A DNA stretch of 7,550 nt from Gammaproteobacteria bacterium (GTDB taxonomy: Bacteria; Pseudomonadota; Gammaproteobacteria; Pseudomonadales; Azotimanducaceae), in assembly GCA_002726925.1 (NCBI GenBank), contig PBTJ01000081.1, positions 2,631-10,180 of the forward strand, written 5' to 3'. Every line of letters begins with the position of its first letter. Position 1 is the stretch's first letter. The notes beneath the pieces are model-generated. The model had not been told where the DNA came from, searched no databases, and worked only from the letters and a program-made list of their open reading frames with translations. A program made the position numbers and the translations under genes. Below, piece after piece: positions 6,514 to 7,550 of this stretch.

Positions 6514-7334
6514 TGTGCTACTCCTGCGTCGCCGTTAATGTCCGTGCTGGATAGCATTGCTTGAGACTGCTGGGCAATGGCTAGAAACTCGTCAATGGTT
6601 ACATCGTCTGCTCGTTTACCTGGGTCAACGGCCAATGCAGCCCAATCCAGCTGTAGTGGTTTTAGCGCATTAGACAGGCGTTTGCGCCGACCCGCAAAGG
6701 CGAGCCGCAACACTCTATCCAGACTTTTACGCGGCACAGCCAAAGCCGCAGGCGCCCTCGGTGTTAGCCGTATAATTGATGAGTCCACTTTGGGCGGCGG
6801 GTGAAAGCTCCCTGGCGGCACATCGAACAAATATTCGGCGTGGACGGTTATCTGGGTCATCACACTCAAACGACCCCATGCCTTACTGCCCGGCTGAGCG
6901 CTTAAACGTTCGGCCATTTCTTTCTGCAGCATGAAGTGCATGTCTTGAATGTTACCTGGGTGTGCGAGCACATGATCGAGCAGACGCATGATTAATGGCG
7001 AGGAAATATTGTAGGGAAGATTGCCTACTACTCGCCACGCCGGGTCCGCGACCCCATCTGCCAACGCTGCGTGCAGATCCATTCGCAGAACATCTTGCTG
7101 CAGCACTTCTATGCCGGGAAATCGTGCGGGCAGTAACGGCGCTAAATCGCGGTCGATCTCCACGGCGAGGTAGCGAGCCAACAGCGCTTGATGCAGGTAT
7201 TCTGTGAGCGCTCCTTGGCCCGGGCCAATCTCAAAGACATGGTGTTTTGGCTGTAGTGCCACAGCGTCGGCAATGCGCTGCAGGATGGACGCATCGTTTA
7301 AGAAGTGCTGACCGAATCTTTTACGCGGCTGCAT
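6510..7334 (-). CDS. rsmA: 16S rRNA dimethyladenosine transferase RsmA (KsgA)
   Basis: RsmA dimethylates two adjacent adenosines in the 3'-terminal hairpin of 16S rRNA (A1518 and A1519 in E. coli) using S-adenosylmethionine, a late step and checkpoint in 30S assembly; its loss gives kasugamycin resistance. The 274-residue product (E. coli 273) has [11 protein letters not shown] (4-14), the SAM-binding motif [12 protein letters not shown] (35-45), acidic E59 and D81, the catalytic motif GNLPYNIS (104-111) and FHPPPKVDS (177-185), with a basic RNA-binding C-terminal part ([10 protein letters not shown]). The N-terminus is shorter than in E. coli; an in-frame TGA five codons upstream rules out an extension. 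It overlaps the pdxA stop by 14 bases and the apaG start by four. Confidence 0.97.
   Translation of the reverse strand: MQPRKRFGQHFLNDASILQRIADAVALQPKHHVFEIGPGQGALTEYLHQALLARYLAVEIDRDLAPLLPARFPGIEVLQQDVLRMDLHAALADGVADPAWRVVGNLPYNISSPLIMRLLDHVLAHPGNIQDMHFMLQKEMAERLSAQPGSKAWGRLSVMTQITVHAEYLFDVPPGSFHPPPKVDSSIIRLTPRAPAALAVPRKSLDRVLRLAFAGRRKRLSNALKPLQLDWAALAVDPGKRADDVTIDEFLAIAQQSQAMLSSTDINGDAGVAH
6521..6525 (-). promoter_or_regulatory. Ribosome binding site that sets the apaG TTG start
   Basis: AGGAG on the minus strand lies seven bases before the TTG at 6513, inside the last codons of rsmA. It is one of the two clearest ribosome sites in the window, with GGAGG before yqeY, and decides the start of apaG. 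Confidence 0.75.
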
Positions 7335-7550
7335 GACTTCGCTTGGTCAATTCTGCCGCATTTGCCATGGCCGCGCTAAACGAACCCTCATCGGCGCTAC
7401 CCGTACCCGCCAAATCCAGCGCAGTACCATGGTCGACTGAAGTGCGAATGAAGGGTAGGCCCAGCGTAATGTTCACCGCGCTGCCAAAACCAGAGTATTT
7501 CAGCACCGGCAAGCCTTGATCGTGAAACATTGCAAAAACTGCATCCGCGT
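7321..7550 (-). CDS. pdxA: 4-hydroxythreonine-4-phosphate dehydrogenase PdxA, C-terminal fragment
   Basis: PdxA oxidises 4-phosphohydroxy-L-threonine in the deoxyxylulose-5-phosphate-dependent route to pyridoxal phosphate. Only the last 76 codons are present; the 5' part lies beyond the window edge. The frame is open to the edge and reads [20 protein letters not shown], with the third metal-binding histidine in [10 protein letters not shown], then [12 protein letters not shown] and [13 protein letters not shown], all nearly identical to the family C-terminus. It ends with a TAA 14 bases inside rsmA, the usual pdxA-rsmA order. An ATG at 7530 is internal, not the start. Confidence 0.96.
   Translation of the reverse strand, partial: ADAVFAMFHDQGLPVLKYSGFGSAVNITLGLPFIRTSVDHGTALDLAGTGSADEGSFSAAMANAAELTKRSHAAA

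Overview
The window reads as a compact housekeeping region from a gammaproteobacterium with moderate GC. The gene set and order (dnaG, yqeY, rpsU, tsaD, folB, cca, apaH, apaG, rsmA, pdxA) resemble the Pseudomonas-type arrangement around the macromolecular-synthesis operon, and all proteins look gammaproteobacterial. I cannot name a genus. No mobile element, CRISPR array, tRNA or rRNA was seen, and no gene-free stretch exceeds about 155 bases.

Left block (1-2618, minus strand): rpsU (ribosomal protein S21), yqeY and the first 565 codons of dnaG (primase), whose 3' end lies outside the window. This is the start of an rpsU-(yqeY)-dnaG operon, linking translation and replication initiation. It has a good sigma-70-like promoter upstream of rpsU, an intrinsic terminator between rpsU and yqeY that probably lowers downstream expression, and possible weak promoters before yqeY and dnaG. 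dnaG does not appear as one closed reading frame only because it runs off the window edge; its frame is intact.

Middle block (2766-4153, plus strand): tsaD (tRNA t6A synthesis) and folB (dihydroneopterin aldolase), divergent from rpsU and joined by a 4-base ATGA overlap. plsY and folK, usual neighbours in related genomes, are absent here.

Right block (4169-7550, minus strand): pdxA (C-terminal part only), rsmA, apaG, apaH and cca. They are packed with overlaps or 4-base gaps and are probably one transcript, with functions in vitamin B6 synthesis, 16S rRNA dimethylation, Ap4A hydrolysis and tRNA CCA addition. folB and cca converge with only 15 bases between their stop codons.

I found no new multi-gene system. 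The points most worth a second look are a CCA-adding enzyme whose HD phosphohydrolase motif is lost, a hairpin with a near-perfect Shine-Dalgarno sequence just after the rpsU stop codon, a TTG start for apaG, and a possibly leaderless tsaD.
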